20,106 nucleotides of DNA from Mangrovibacterium sp047972415 (GCA_047972415.1 JBKEAN010000285.1:1-20106), one strand, 5' to 3'; counted from the stretch's first letter, positions 8,152 through 15,982 are shown. Translations and numbers: made by a program. The notes: generated by a model from the sequence alone, not told the origin.

Positions 8152-9576
8152 CTATTCAACAATTCCTATCGGACGCCGGTTTTTACCGGGTTCACCCGTC
8201 AAATCGTCGCCCAAATCTTCGCGGGCTTCGTTGGCAATTCGCTCAAGCTCGGCTACTACTTCGGGATAAGCGGCACTCACATCGTAGCGTTCTCCCGGAT
8301 CGCGGCGTAAATCGTACAAGCCTCCGCTTTCTTCCTGAAACTCCTCGGCTTTACCTGGCATACCGTCTTTGCCCGGCTCGAAGCCCTCATAAGTACGGCC
8401 TTTGTGGGGGAATACCAATTTCCAGTTCCCGTTGCTCACTGCTTCCAAACTGTTCTTCCGGTAATAGTAATAGAAGCTTTTACGCGGGTTCGCTTGGTTA
8501 TCCCCTTTCAAAAGCGGCAACAAATTAACGCCGTCAATTTTAAGGGCAGGTAGCGGGGCCTCGGCAATGGCAGCCACCGTTGGCAGAATATCGATACCCG
8601 AAACCATCCGGTTACAAACCACACCCTGGGGAATAGTCCCTTTCCAGCTCATCAGGCAAACAACACGCTGTCCACCTTCGAACGTAGTTCCTTTTCCTTC
8701 GCGCAAACCACCGGTACTACCTGCATGGTTTCCGTAATTTATCCATGGCCCGTTATCCGAGGTAAAAATCACCAGGGTGTTTTTGTCCAGCTTCAACTCG
8801 TCAAGCTTTTTCATTATTTCGCCAACACTCCAGTCAATTTCCATCATTACATCGCCGTAAAGCCCTTGCTCCGACTTTCCACGGAACTTATCCGAAACAG
8901 CCAGCGGCACGTGGGGCAACGGGTGGGCCAGGTACAGGAAGAACGGATTTTTCCGGTTCCGTTCAATAAAATCGACAGCTTTATTGGTGAAGTCGGTTGT
9001 AAACTGGTTAATATCGGGCATTAGTTGAACCACTTCATTTCCTTCGTAAAGCGGTAACGGAGGATAATAGTTTTTTGACGTCGGATGGTTTGGCCACATG
9101 TCGTGCGAATACGGAATACCGTAAAACTCGTCAAAGCCTTTCTGAAGCGGCAAGAATGGTTTGAGGTGTCCAACATGCCATTTTCCAATGGCTGCGGTCT
9201 GGTAATTTTTCTTTTTTAGTACCTGGGCAATCGTCTCTTCCTCAGAACTTATCCCCTGTTTGGCTGTGTGATCGATTGCACCGCTAAACCCAATCCGGTT
9301 GGGGTAACAGCCGGTTAATACTCCCGCCCGCGAGGCACTACAAACGGCTTGGGGCGACAAATAATGCGTAAAAAACATTCCCTCGTCCGACATCTGATCC
9401 AGATTTGGCGTATTATATCCCAATGCTCCGGTTTGGGTCATGTCTCCGTAACCCATATCGTCGAGGTAAATTAAAATAACATTGGTTGGCTTATTGCTCC
9501 CATTGGCTTTAGCCTGGCTGAAACAACATCCTGCAAAAACAACTAAAAGTGAAATAAAAAAATTTAGTCTCATCAT
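8152..9576 (-). CDS. Family S1 sulfatase (arylsulfatase-type), exported
   Basis: Formylglycine-dependent hydrolase of sulfate esters, probably on a glycan. The 474-residue protein has a signal peptide (about 1-22) with an imperfect lipobox FAGC, so a lipoprotein anchor at Cys17 is possible. The catalytic motif CSASR puts the residue to be converted to formylglycine at Cys79, with Arg83. Metal ligands fit family S1: Asp39-Asp40, Asp274-Asn275 in SDNG. GKWHVGH supplies Lys132 and His134, and His222 lies in HPLPHVPL. The motif needs a maturase (anSME or FGE), not seen here. It is the last gene of the minus-strand carbohydrate set, 86 bases after the GH3 gene with a hairpin between. Subfamily and substrate cannot be set by eye. 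Confidence 0.9.
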   Translation of the reverse strand: MMRLNFFISLLVVFAGCCFSQAKANGSNKPTNVILIYLDDMGYGDMTQTGALGYNTPNLDQMSDEGMFFTHYLSPQAVCSASRAGVLTGCYPNRIGFSGAIDHTAKQGISSEEETIAQVLKKKNYQTAAIGKWHVGHLKPFLPLQKGFDEFYGIPYSHDMWPNHPTSKNYYPPLPLYEGNEVVQLMPDINQFTTDFTNKAVDFIERNRKNPFFLYLAHPLPHVPLAVSDKFRGKSEQGLYGDVMMEIDWSVGEIMKKLDELKLDKNTLVIFTSDNGPWINYGNHAGSTGGLREGKGTTFEGGQRVVCLMSWKGTIPQGVVCNRMVSGIDILPTVAAIAEAPLPALKIDGVNLLPLLKGDNQANPRKSFYYYYRKNSLEAVSNGNWKLVFPHKGRTYEGFEPGKDGMPGKAEEFQEESGGLYDLRRDPGERYDVSAAYPEVVAELERIANEAREDLGDDLTGEPGKNRRPIGIVE

Positions 9577-9599
9577 TAAAAAAATTGATTAGGTGCCGT

Positions 9600-9640
9600 A
9601 AAAATAGACAATCCCGGTTAATTAGCCTTAACCGGGATTG
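9600..9640 (-). terminator. Strong hairpin between GH3 and sulfatase genes
   Basis: A perfect 13-pair stem, CAATCCCGGTTAA (9609-9621) against TTAACCGGGATTG (9628-9640), has a six-base loop. On the minus strand it is followed by TCTATTTTTA, so it looks like a terminator or partial terminator for the GH3 transcript. Only 33 bases separate it from the sulfatase ATG, leaving little room for a separate promoter; read-through or mRNA stabilisation is likely. Confidence 0.8.
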
Positions 9641-9662
9641 CTGTTTATCTCAATAAGTTTGT

Positions 9663-12299
9663 TTATTCAGAAAATTCGGTCACTTTTCCTTTCACCAAAA
9701 AACGGCCACCAACGGTTTCGGTTGTTGGTACATCGGTACGTTCGCTAAAACCGGGTTGCTCGCCCCCTACCGAAACCACAAACCAGCCAGGTTCGACCAC
9801 GCGTTTGTTATTTTTATTAATCATTGAAAGCTGGCGGGGCTCCAGGGTGAACTGAATTGTTTTCGTTTCCCCTTTTTTCAGGTGAACCCGCTCAAATCCT
9901 TCAAGTTGACGTACTGGCCGTGGGGTGGAGGCCACTTCGTCTTTCAGGTACAGTTGTACCACTTCGTCGCCGTCGAAATCGCCAGTATTCGTTACGTCAA
10001 CCGAAACCTGCACCGGTTCGTTCATCATTATTTTCTGGGGCAACTGTAAATTGGAATAACTGAATTTGGAATAGCTCAGCCCATAGCCAAACGGATACAG
10101 TGGCTCCTGCGAAAAATAGCGGTAAGTACGGCCCTGCATATCGTAATTTTCGAAAGACGGCAGCTGATCAACCGATTTATAATAGGTCACAGGGAGCCGG
10201 CCGGCCGGGTTATAGTCGCCAAACAGCACGTCGGCAATGGCGTTTCCGCCTTCCTGCCCCGGGTAACCGGCCGTTAGGATGGCCGGAACATTGTCGGCAG
10301 CCCAATTAACGGAAAGCGCACTACCATTAATAAGTACAAGCACAACCGGTTTGCCGGTAGCCACAATGGTTCTCATTAACTCGCGCTGGCCCGAGGGGAG
10401 ATCAAGGCTCGTGCGGTCGCCCCCGTCAAAGCCTTCTGCTTCTACTTTCATTTCCTCGCCTTCAAGGCGTTCATTCAAACCCAGAACCAGCACAACAGCA
10501 TCAGCCGACCGAGCAGTTTCTACCGCCCTCTCCATCAACTTCTCTTCGGGTTCGGCCCAAAGCAATTTGGCTGTTGCATCGCCGTAATAATTTTGGTATT
10601 TCACTTCAATTTTATACCGTTTACCTGCAACCATTTCTACTTTTTGCGGACGAATACGGGCATGGTGCTGATTTCCGCCTCCAGCGGCTTTTTCACCTTC
10701 AACCTGAACGGTCATATACGGTTTAGACCAGTCGCTGAATGAATAAGCGCCGGTTTTTGGCGCGCGTACGTAACCAGTCCAACGAATGCTGTACTGTCCC
10801 GGCAACAAACGCGGATCGGGTGTGTCGATGTCCCAAACAAAGTCTATTTTATCGTCGGTTTGACTGAATAGCGGTTCGCCTTCCCATTTGCTGTTGGCAA
10901 AATAGTCGGCCTTCAAACCCTGTTTCCCATCCTCCGTTTCCAAATAGATTGAAGGAACCGGGGTGTAAGGCGGAATACCAGCAGCCAAATCGCAACCGCG
11001 TGCATATACCACGTTTGTTTCCGGTTGCAATTTATTTTGAATTCCCTGCAATACCGTTACCGGGTTTTTAGGAATACCGTTGTAGTTGCCCCAAAGCGAT
11101 TGTACGTCGTTGGCATTCGGTCCAATCACCGCTATAGTTTTTAGTTTTTTTGATAGTGGCAGGGTTTTATTTTCATTTTTTAAGAGAACAATACTTTCGC
11201 GTGCTGCCTGGCGGGACAAAGCGCCATGAGCTGCATTGCCATTGACCGAATACGGAATTTGCGAGTAAGCCACCATCTCGTCCGGATCGAACATCCCCAA
11301 TTTAAAACGGGCTGTAAACAAACGCGTCACCGCCACATCAATTTCTGCTTCGGTAATCAGCCCCCGTTCTACAGCTTCTTTTAATGCTTTGTAAGTGCTG
11401 CCACAGTTCAGGTCGCAACCTTCTTTTACAGCCAATGCTGCCGACGAAGCCGCATCGGGTACCACCTTGTGGTATTGCCAAAAATCTGCAATTGCGCCGC
11501 AATCGGACACCACATAACCGTCAAACTTCCACTTGTTACGCAAAATATCGAACAGTTCGGTGCTGGCACAAGCCGGCTCGCCGCGAAAACGGTTGTAGGC
11601 CCCCATAACCGAATACACGCCGCCATTGACCACCAGGTTGCGGAAAGCCGGCAAATAAGTTTCCTGCAAATCCCGCTCACTCACGTTAGCATCAAACGCG
11701 TGCCGCAAAGGCTCCGGGCCCGAGTGAACAGCATAGTGTTTTGCTGTAGCCACCAGTTTCAGGTATTTCTCGTCGTCGCCTTGTAGCCCGCGAACAAACT
11801 GCAAACCAAGTTGCCCGGTCAAGTAAGGATCTTCGCCATAAGTTTCGTGCCCCCTGCCCCAACGCGGATCGCGAAAGATGTTGATATTTGGCGACCAGAA
11901 GGTGAGGCCCTGGTACATGCCGCGTTCGCCGCGTCGCAAATACTCATGGTGTTTTGCCCGTGCTTCGTCCGAAATCGCTGTTGCTACATCGAACAACAAA
12001 TCGGCATTCCACGATGCTGCAATGCTTATCGACTGTGGGAAAACAGTAGCGTAGCCAGCCCGGGCAACGCCGTGCAAACATTCGTTCCACCAGGCATATT
12101 GCGGCACTCCGAGCCGCTCAATGGCCGGTGCTTCGTCCATTAACTGGCCAATTTTTTCGTCAAGTGTCATTCTCGACACCAAATCGGTTACGCGCTGATC
12201 GGTTGGTAATCCGGGATTTTGAAACGGGAAAGCACTCTGTGCAGTTGCCTGAAGACTGATTCCGGCCCAAAAGGCAGCAATCCATAATAGTTTTTTCAT
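9663..12299 (-). CDS. GH3 beta-glycosidase with inserted PA14 domain, periplasmic
   Basis: Exo-acting glycoside hydrolase family 3 enzyme, most like bacterial and plant beta-xylosidases by its WWNECLHGVARAG (70-82) and ATVFPQSI motifs. The 878-residue protein has a signal peptide ending near ATAQ (about residue 21). The first barrel domain carries KHYAVHSGPEP and the nucleophile Asp266 in VVSDCGA. The second alpha/beta sandwich begins near 370, and a PA14 domain fills about 455-590 (LKADYFANSKWEG to AKLLWAEP). Acidic EGEEMKVEAEGFDGGDR follows, holding the likely acid/base Glu. An FnIII-like tail ends the protein. PA14 inserts in GH3 usually shape substrate choice. The start is ATG 12299; the TTG two codons up is unlikely. 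Substrate (xyloside, glucoside or arabinoside) is not decided. Confidence 0.92.
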   Translation of the reverse strand: MKKLLWIAAFWAGISLQATAQSAFPFQNPGLPTDQRVTDLVSRMTLDEKIGQLMDEAPAIERLGVPQYAWWNECLHGVARAGYATVFPQSISIAASWNADLLFDVATAISDEARAKHHEYLRRGERGMYQGLTFWSPNINIFRDPRWGRGHETYGEDPYLTGQLGLQFVRGLQGDDEKYLKLVATAKHYAVHSGPEPLRHAFDANVSERDLQETYLPAFRNLVVNGGVYSVMGAYNRFRGEPACASTELFDILRNKWKFDGYVVSDCGAIADFWQYHKVVPDAASSAALAVKEGCDLNCGSTYKALKEAVERGLITEAEIDVAVTRLFTARFKLGMFDPDEMVAYSQIPYSVNGNAAHGALSRQAARESIVLLKNENKTLPLSKKLKTIAVIGPNANDVQSLWGNYNGIPKNPVTVLQGIQNKLQPETNVVYARGCDLAAGIPPYTPVPSIYLETEDGKQGLKADYFANSKWEGEPLFSQTDDKIDFVWDIDTPDPRLLPGQYSIRWTGYVRAPKTGAYSFSDWSKPYMTVQVEGEKAAGGGNQHHARIRPQKVEMVAGKRYKIEVKYQNYYGDATAKLLWAEPEEKLMERAVETARSADAVVLVLGLNERLEGEEMKVEAEGFDGGDRTSLDLPSGQRELMRTIVATGKPVVLVLINGSALSVNWAADNVPAILTAGYPGQEGGNAIADVLFGDYNPAGRLPVTYYKSVDQLPSFENYDMQGRTYRYFSQEPLYPFGYGLSYSKFSYSNLQLPQKIMMNEPVQVSVDVTNTGDFDGDEVVQLYLKDEVASTPRPVRQLEGFERVHLKKGETKTIQFTLEPRQLSMINKNNKRVVEPGWFVVSVGGEQPGFSERTDVPTTETVGGRFLVKGKVTEFSE

Positions 12300-12338
12300 A
12301 GTCAAGGTTTATCTGTTCTGTTATGTTGTGTTCTGCTA

Positions 12339-12346
12339 CAAATATA
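12339..12346 (-). promoter_or_regulatory. Putative -7 promoter box of the GH3 gene
   Basis: On the minus strand TATATTTG is an exact match to TAnnTTTG, 39 bases before the GH3 ATG. A TTTTC at about 12360-12364 is a weak -33 candidate at a short spacing. Confidence 0.5.
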
Positions 12347-12437
12347 TTCATCTGTGCGGGAAAACATTACACTAAAACAGAAAAAAACGACCATCAAATC
12401 AACTTTGAACTAAAATTCTCAGAAAATAACGTAACGA

Positions 12438-13475
12438 CTATGGTAACCAAATCATTCGGACCGAATGCACCGAATCTGTTTCGGCATAAATGGGCTGCAA
12501 TACCACCGTGCGATCCGGAATACCGGAATAGGTAAACGTGGTTATTTTACCCGGAGGCGAAGCGAGCGTTAAATCTATTTCCGGGCTCTCCAAATGGCGG
12601 CTAGGCCCCTGCAAACTATCGGCCGGATAACTCAGGAAAAGTGGCCCGTACAAAAAAGCAAACAAACCGGTACCGTTTTGCAAAACAACGGGTACCATGC
12701 TGAATTCAATTTCAACCTCATCCCCGTTTTTCCATTTTCGGGCTATTTCGGTATACTCGCCTGCACGGGCCGGATAGCGGACCCCGTGAACGGTTACCGA
12801 CGAATAGGCTGCCCACCCGGGAATTCGAATATACAAATCGAGGTAACGGGTATCCTGCATTTCGAGTTTAACCCGGACCGAACCGCTATATGGGTAATCC
12901 GTATCCTGGATAAGCCGGACCAAACCACCTGTAGTATGCTCGAAATTGAAGGTTGAATTGCCGTAAATATTCAGGTAGATGCGGTCGTAACGACGGGTGT
13001 AACAAACCGATTTAAATGCCTTATCGGTCAAAACATCCGGGGAAGACGTGTTGTAGAAAACCTTTTCCAGTTCGTCGGCAAAACAAACCAAACCGCTGTA
13101 TTTCAGCAACGAATCATTCAACTCGATCCACTTATTCAAGTCAACAGCTGATACTTCTCCAAAATTCAGGTTAATTTGTTTTTGCACCATTTTCCATGCA
13201 CTCAGTAAACTGTCGGTCAATTCGGGTTTTGACTGCCCCGGCAACGTTGATGCAATTTTTTGCAGCGCAAGTATTTTATTGAGCACAACAGCCTGTTGCT
13301 GCACGGCGACGGTATTGGCCGGGATAAAGCCGTTCAGCTTTTCGGCCAGTACCCCACCCGGCGTAATTTGCTCCGGCTCAACCGATTCGAAAGTTCCCGA
13401 AACCTCGGGCGCTGTGCGGCAGGAAAGTAGCACACTTAAAACAAGAGAGATTATAAATAAGCGTAGCGGGTTCAT
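12438..13475 (-). CDS. Small lipoprotein with a GH127-like C-terminal beta domain
   Basis: A 345-residue predicted lipoprotein: the signal sequence ends in the lipobox LLSC with Cys19. Residues about 165-285 resemble the C-terminal beta domain of GH127 (DUF1680) enzymes: DRIYLNIYGNS, QDTDYPYSG (190-198), LYIRIPGWA (214-222), YTEIARKWKNGDEVEI (241-256) and FLYGPLFLSY (274-283). The preceding part, with CFADELEKVFYN (131-142), recalls the end of the helical barrel, but family members usually have about 600 residues or more, and the zinc/catalytic glutamate-cysteine cluster with paired CC is not recognisable; only a lone Cys158 remains. No frameshift remnant is seen. It heads the minus-strand set before GH3. 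It may bind a glycan or be a decayed enzyme; the family link is moderate in strength. Confidence 0.65.
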   Translation of the reverse strand: MNPLRLFIISLVLSVLLSCRTAPEVSGTFESVEPEQITPGGVLAEKLNGFIPANTVAVQQQAVVLNKILALQKIASTLPGQSKPELTDSLLSAWKMVQKQINLNFGEVSAVDLNKWIELNDSLLKYSGLVCFADELEKVFYNTSSPDVLTDKAFKSVCYTRRYDRIYLNIYGNSTFNFEHTTGGLVRLIQDTDYPYSGSVRVKLEMQDTRYLDLYIRIPGWAAYSSVTVHGVRYPARAGEYTEIARKWKNGDEVEIEFSMVPVVLQNGTGLFAFLYGPLFLSYPADSLQGPSRHLESPEIDLTLASPPGKITTFTYSGIPDRTVVLQPIYAETDSVHSVRMIWLP

Positions 13476-13500
13476 TCACTGGTATTTTAGGATTTGTTCC

Positions 13501-13533
13501 TTTTGAACAGTTAACGGGTCATTCTGTTCAAAA
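13501..13533. promoter_or_regulatory. Inverted repeat in the divergent promoter region
   Basis: TTTTGAACAG (13501-13510) and CTGTTCAAAA (13524-13533) are perfect ten-base arms separated by 13 bases. They lie between two divergent genes, 25 bases above the lipoprotein start, so a dimeric regulator site is more plausible than a terminator. Confidence 0.45.
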
Positions 13534-13612
13534 AACGGACGAGTGCGGAAATGAAAAATTACTGGCTTCCTTTTTAAATCTCAACAGCCTTTCGAGCCAA
13601 ACAGAAAATTGG

Positions 13613-13620
13613 TATTTTAG
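13613..13620 (+). promoter_or_regulatory. Putative -7 box of the metallo-hydrolase gene
   Basis: TATTTTAG is one base from TAnnTTTG and ends six bases before ATG 13627. The same ten bases GGTATTTTAG occur at 13481-13490, so the match may be partly chance. Confidence 0.3.
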
Positions 13621-13626
13621 CAGGCC

Positions 13627-14364
13627 ATGAAAACGCTAAAAACGATACTGACGATTTTCTTGTTTATTTCACTGCTATCCAGCCCGCAAACGTCGGAGGC
13701 ACAATACCGTTTGAAAGATGTAATCTCCACATCGAAAGGCGATTTGGAAATTACCGTCATCGGACATTGCTTTTATCATTTCAAATTTAACCGGCTGAAT
13801 ATTTACGTTGACCCGATACCAAACGTTGGCGACATCAGTATGTTACCCAAGGCCGACCTGATTTTGATTACCCACGACCACCGCGACCACTTGAGTACCA
13901 GTGTCATTCAATCCCTATCGAAATACACGACCAAAGTGATTGCGTCGAAAGCCTGCATCAAAAAAATGGACTTTGGCGAGTTTCTTGAAAACGGGCAACA
14001 AACCACGTTTGAAGATATTTTCATAAGAGCGGTACCCATGTACAATGTAGTGAACCTGCGCCCCGACAACGTGCCCTACCACCCCAAAGGCGATGGCAAC
14101 GGCTATTTTTTGCTGTTCGGCGACAAAACCATTTACATTGCCGGCGATACCGAATACATTGACGAGATGCGCTTTTTTATGAAACCAGACATTGCTTTTA
14201 TACCCATGATGATGCCCTTTTGCATGGACGAAGAGATGTTTGTAAAAGTGGTAAAACGCCTGAAACCACAAATTGTGTACCCGGTGCATTACAATGTTCG
14301 ACTTGACCCGCTGGTTGAAAAAATGAATATTGCCTGTCCGGATATTGAAATGCGCGTACGCTAA
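13627..14364 (+). CDS. Secreted metallo-beta-lactamase-fold hydrolase (UlaG-like)
   Basis: A metal-dependent hydrolase of the MBL superfamily, 245 residues. A signal peptide covers about 1-25 (ending SEAQ), so it acts in the periplasm. The core shows GHCFYHFKFNRLNIYVDP (46-63), the metal motif THDHRDH with His83, His85, Asp87 and His88, and IAGDTEY with the bridging Asp174; a late His221 in VYPVHYN completes the site. The layout with a substrate-side His in the first strand and a short C-terminus fits the UlaG-like/L-ascorbate-6-phosphate lactonase-related group rather than antibiotic beta-lactamases. It runs away from the lipoprotein gene. No terminator is evident before the next gene, 221 bases on. 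The reaction is not known. Confidence 0.85.
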   Translation: MKTLKTILTIFLFISLLSSPQTSEAQYRLKDVISTSKGDLEITVIGHCFYHFKFNRLNIYVDPIPNVGDISMLPKADLILITHDHRDHLSTSVIQSLSKYTTKVIASKACIKKMDFGEFLENGQQTTFEDIFIRAVPMYNVVNLRPDNVPYHPKGDGNGYFLLFGDKTIYIAGDTEYIDEMRFFMKPDIAFIPMMMPFCMDEEMFVKVVKRLKPQIVYPVHYNVRLDPLVEKMNIACPDIEMRVR

Positions 14365-14420
14365 GATGGAAGCAATAGAATGCGATGGGGAGAATTTGGG
14401 AAATGATGAGAACAAGCACT

Positions 14421-14494
14421 TTCAACAATTCAATCTGCCGAACGCCAACTCTTTAACATTTTCAACCGCCTTCAACTTCGTTCAACTTCCTTCC
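14421..14494. repeat. Ten-base periodic TTCAAC repeat
   Basis: TTCAAC begins at 14461, 14471 and 14481, with TTCC at 14491 keeping the register; another TTCAAC at 14421 lies 40 bases away in phase. The units are TTCAACCGCC, TTCAACTTCG and TTCAACTTCC. The helical-turn period, about 95 to 165 bases ahead of yccF, suggests a regulator binding array or a low-complexity stretch. Confidence 0.45.
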
Positions 14495-14555
14495 GTTTAC
14501 CTGCCCGATACCGTTTTTCGCCGAAAAATAAACCCTACGCAGCTCCGTTTTTTTC

Positions 14556-14563
14556 TATTTTTC
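14556..14563 (+). promoter_or_regulatory. Putative -7 box of yccF
   Basis: TATTTTTC, one base from TAnnTTTG, stands 22 bases before the ATG at 14586 in an AT-rich stretch. Confidence 0.3.
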
Positions 14564-14585
14564 GGGCCGAATAAAAATCACAACC

Positions 14586-14954
14586 ATGTCAACTTTAGGA
14601 AATATCATTTGGGTCGTTTTTGGTGGATTTCTCATTTTTCTCGAATACCTTTTCAGTGGACTTCTACTCTGTCTCACCATTATCGGCATCCCCTTTGGCT
14701 TGCAAGCCATTAAACTTTCACTTCTGGCACTCTGGCCTTTCGGTGCAAAAATTGAATATATGAACTATGCTCCGGGCTGTCTTTCGACCATTATGAATAT
14801 TCTGTGGTTTTTTATCGGCGGCATTTGGATTGCCCTGTCGCACCTGGCTTTCGGGATTCTTTTTGCCATTACCATCATCGGGATTCCTTTTGCCAAACAA
14901 CATTTTAAGTTGATGAGCCTGGCGCTAACTCCGTTCGGCCGCCGGGTTGTCTAA
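14586..14954 (+). CDS. yccF: YccF-family inner membrane protein
   Basis: A 122-residue integral membrane protein made of two homologous halves. Each half has a hydrophobic pair of segments and a matching motif: GNIIWVVFGGFLIFLEY...CLTIIGIPFGLQAIKLSLLALWPFG (5-53) and MNILWFFIGGIWIALSH...ITIIGIPFAKQHFKLMSLALTPFG (70-118). The repeated TIIGIPF and L.PFG are the signature of the YccF domain, which normally occurs twice in such proteins. The biochemical role is not established. A small TAnnTTTG-like box precedes the ATG, suggesting its own transcript. Downstream is a repeat-rich stretch and a shared terminator with cysH. Confidence 0.88.
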   Translation: MSTLGNIIWVVFGGFLIFLEYLFSGLLLCLTIIGIPFGLQAIKLSLLALWPFGAKIEYMNYAPGCLSTIMNILWFFIGGIWIALSHLAFGILFAITIIGIPFAKQHFKLMSLALTPFGRRVV

Positions 14955-15166
14955 TCGGTTAACAGCGATCAGTCTCAGTGTTCAGTCCGCCTTACTGCGG
15001 ACGAAACTTCAACACGAAGTCACTAAGACACAAAGGAAAAAAGTACTCGACCGATACGTTCAGACACGAAAAAATATTCCCGTTTTTATCAATGTCATCC
15101 CATCTCTTCCCCTTCGGGGAAGTCGTGAGCCATGAGACAAAAAACTTGGAATTTGAAGCTTATCGT
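14955..15166. other. Non-coding stretch with degenerate repeats
   Basis: This gap holds several unrelated repeat-like pieces: CAGT words at 14969-14986, a GTCCGC/GCGGAC hairpin (14985-14990 with 14997-15002), AACACGAAGTCACTAAGACA near 15010 with the text style of a common dispersed bacterial intergenic repeat, and the hairpin copy at 15095-15126. The open frames here lack codon bias and domains, so I call no gene. Confidence 0.5.
15095..15126. repeat. GC-rich hairpin repeat, diverged copy 2
   Basis: CTTCCCC (15106-15112) and GGGGAAG (15116-15122) pair perfectly around TTC. Flanks align with the element at 15-52 upstream of mazG (shared TCATC at the left and AGT.G..AG at the right), so both are likely relics of one dispersed family. 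Confidence 0.5.
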
Positions 15167-15225
15167 AAAAAAAATCGCAGTTTCCGGAGTTCCGACTCCA
15201 AAAACTGCGATTCACTATTTTTTTT
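15167..15225. terminator. Strong bidirectional terminator between yccF and cysH
   Basis: An 11-pair perfect stem, AATCGCAGTTT (15173-15183) with AAACTGCGATT (15202-15212), contains an inner GGAGT/ACTCC pair. Eight A precede it (15167-15174) and eight T follow (15218-15225), giving T-runs for both strands at a convergent junction. Confidence 0.9.
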
Positions 15226-15242
15226 GACTTTTGCCTTCCGGC

Positions 15243-15947
15243 TTAATGCTGGTGCAAGCCACACTCTTTTTTCGAGTTGTTTTCCCACCACCAGCGTCCG
15301 GCGCGGAAATCTTCGCCAGGTTGAATGGCCCGTGTACACGGTGCACAACCTATACTTACAAAACCGCGGTCGTGAAGCACGTTGTAAGGTACATGATTGT
15401 CGAGTGTATATTTGCGGCAATCTTCCAGCTCCCAGTGTAGCAGCGGATTATATTTCACCACTTTAAAACCGTCGTCCCAGTTAAAGAACTCCAGTCCCTC
15501 GCGGTTAGCCGACTGCGAAGCACGCAAACCGGTAATCCAACATTCCATGCCTTCGAGTGCCCTCCCCAGCGGTTCAACTTTGCGAATGTGGCAACACATT
15601 TTTCGGTTTTCGACCGATACATAAAAGCTGTTTGGGCCGTTTTCGGCAACAAATTGCTCCAACGGCTCGTGTTGCGGATAATATGCGTAAATCGGCTTGC
15701 CATATTTTTCAATGGTGCGGGCATATACTTTGTACGTTTCCTCAAACAAGCGGCCCGTGTCCAAAGTGACCACCCGAATGGCGATATTGTTTTTAAAAAT
15801 CATATCCGTTATAACCTGATCCTCAACGCCAAAGCTGGTGGTAAAAACCGCTTTGCCCGGAAAACGTTCGGCAATAACCGTCAACACATCTACCAGCCCG
15901 GCATGGTTGAATTCGGCGTTCAGTTGTTTGGCTAATTCTGCACTCAT
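15243..15947 (-). CDS. cysH: Adenylyl-sulfate (APS) / PAPS reductase
   Basis: Reduces activated sulfate (APS or PAPS) to sulfite with thioredoxin in sulfate assimilation; cytosolic. The 234-residue protein has the nucleotide-binding TTSFGVEDQVI (36-46) and LDTGRLFEETY (62-72) of the PP-loop family. It contains the iron-sulfur pattern Cys118-Cys119 and Cys201-x-x-Cys204, which marks the APS-type (4Fe-4S) subfamily, and the C-terminal KECGLH with redox Cys229. WITGLRASQSANR (137-149) is a classic substrate-binding stretch. No cysN/cysD or sulfite reductase gene lies next to it. The start is the ATG at 15947, 28 bases from a TAATTTTG box. APS preference follows from the Cys cluster and is inferred. 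Confidence 0.93.
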   Translation of the reverse strand: MSAELAKQLNAEFNHAGLVDVLTVIAERFPGKAVFTTSFGVEDQVITDMIFKNNIAIRVVTLDTGRLFEETYKVYARTIEKYGKPIYAYYPQHEPLEQFVAENGPNSFYVSVENRKMCCHIRKVEPLGRALEGMECWITGLRASQSANREGLEFFNWDDGFKVVKYNPLLHWELEDCRKYTLDNHVPYNVLHDRGFVSIGCAPCTRAIQPGEDFRAGRWWWENNSKKECGLHQH

Positions 15948-15974
15948 ATCTTATCCTTTCCAAAAAAATGATTT

Positions 15975-15982
15975 CAAAATTA
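15975..15982 (-). promoter_or_regulatory. Putative -7 promoter box of cysH
   Basis: On the minus strand TAATTTTG matches TAnnTTTG exactly and lies 28 bases before the ATG at 15947. No clear -33 element was found. Confidence 0.45.

Noticed and set aside
8152..13475. A complete polysaccharide utilisation locus
   Set aside because: No SusC/SusD pair, regulator or transporter is in the window; only a lipoprotein, GH3 and sulfatase are seen, split by a terminator-like hairpin.
13627..14364. Beta-lactamase resistance gene
   Set aside because: The MBL fold is present, but the layout is UlaG-like and lacks the pattern of class B beta-lactamases.
14461..14494. A CRISPR array
   Set aside because: The units are six to ten bases with no spacers; no cas gene is near.
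14330..14713. A 127-codon plus-strand frame overlapping the metallo-hydrolase end and yccF
   Set aside because: It conflicts with two well supported genes, and its middle is the TTCAAC repeat.
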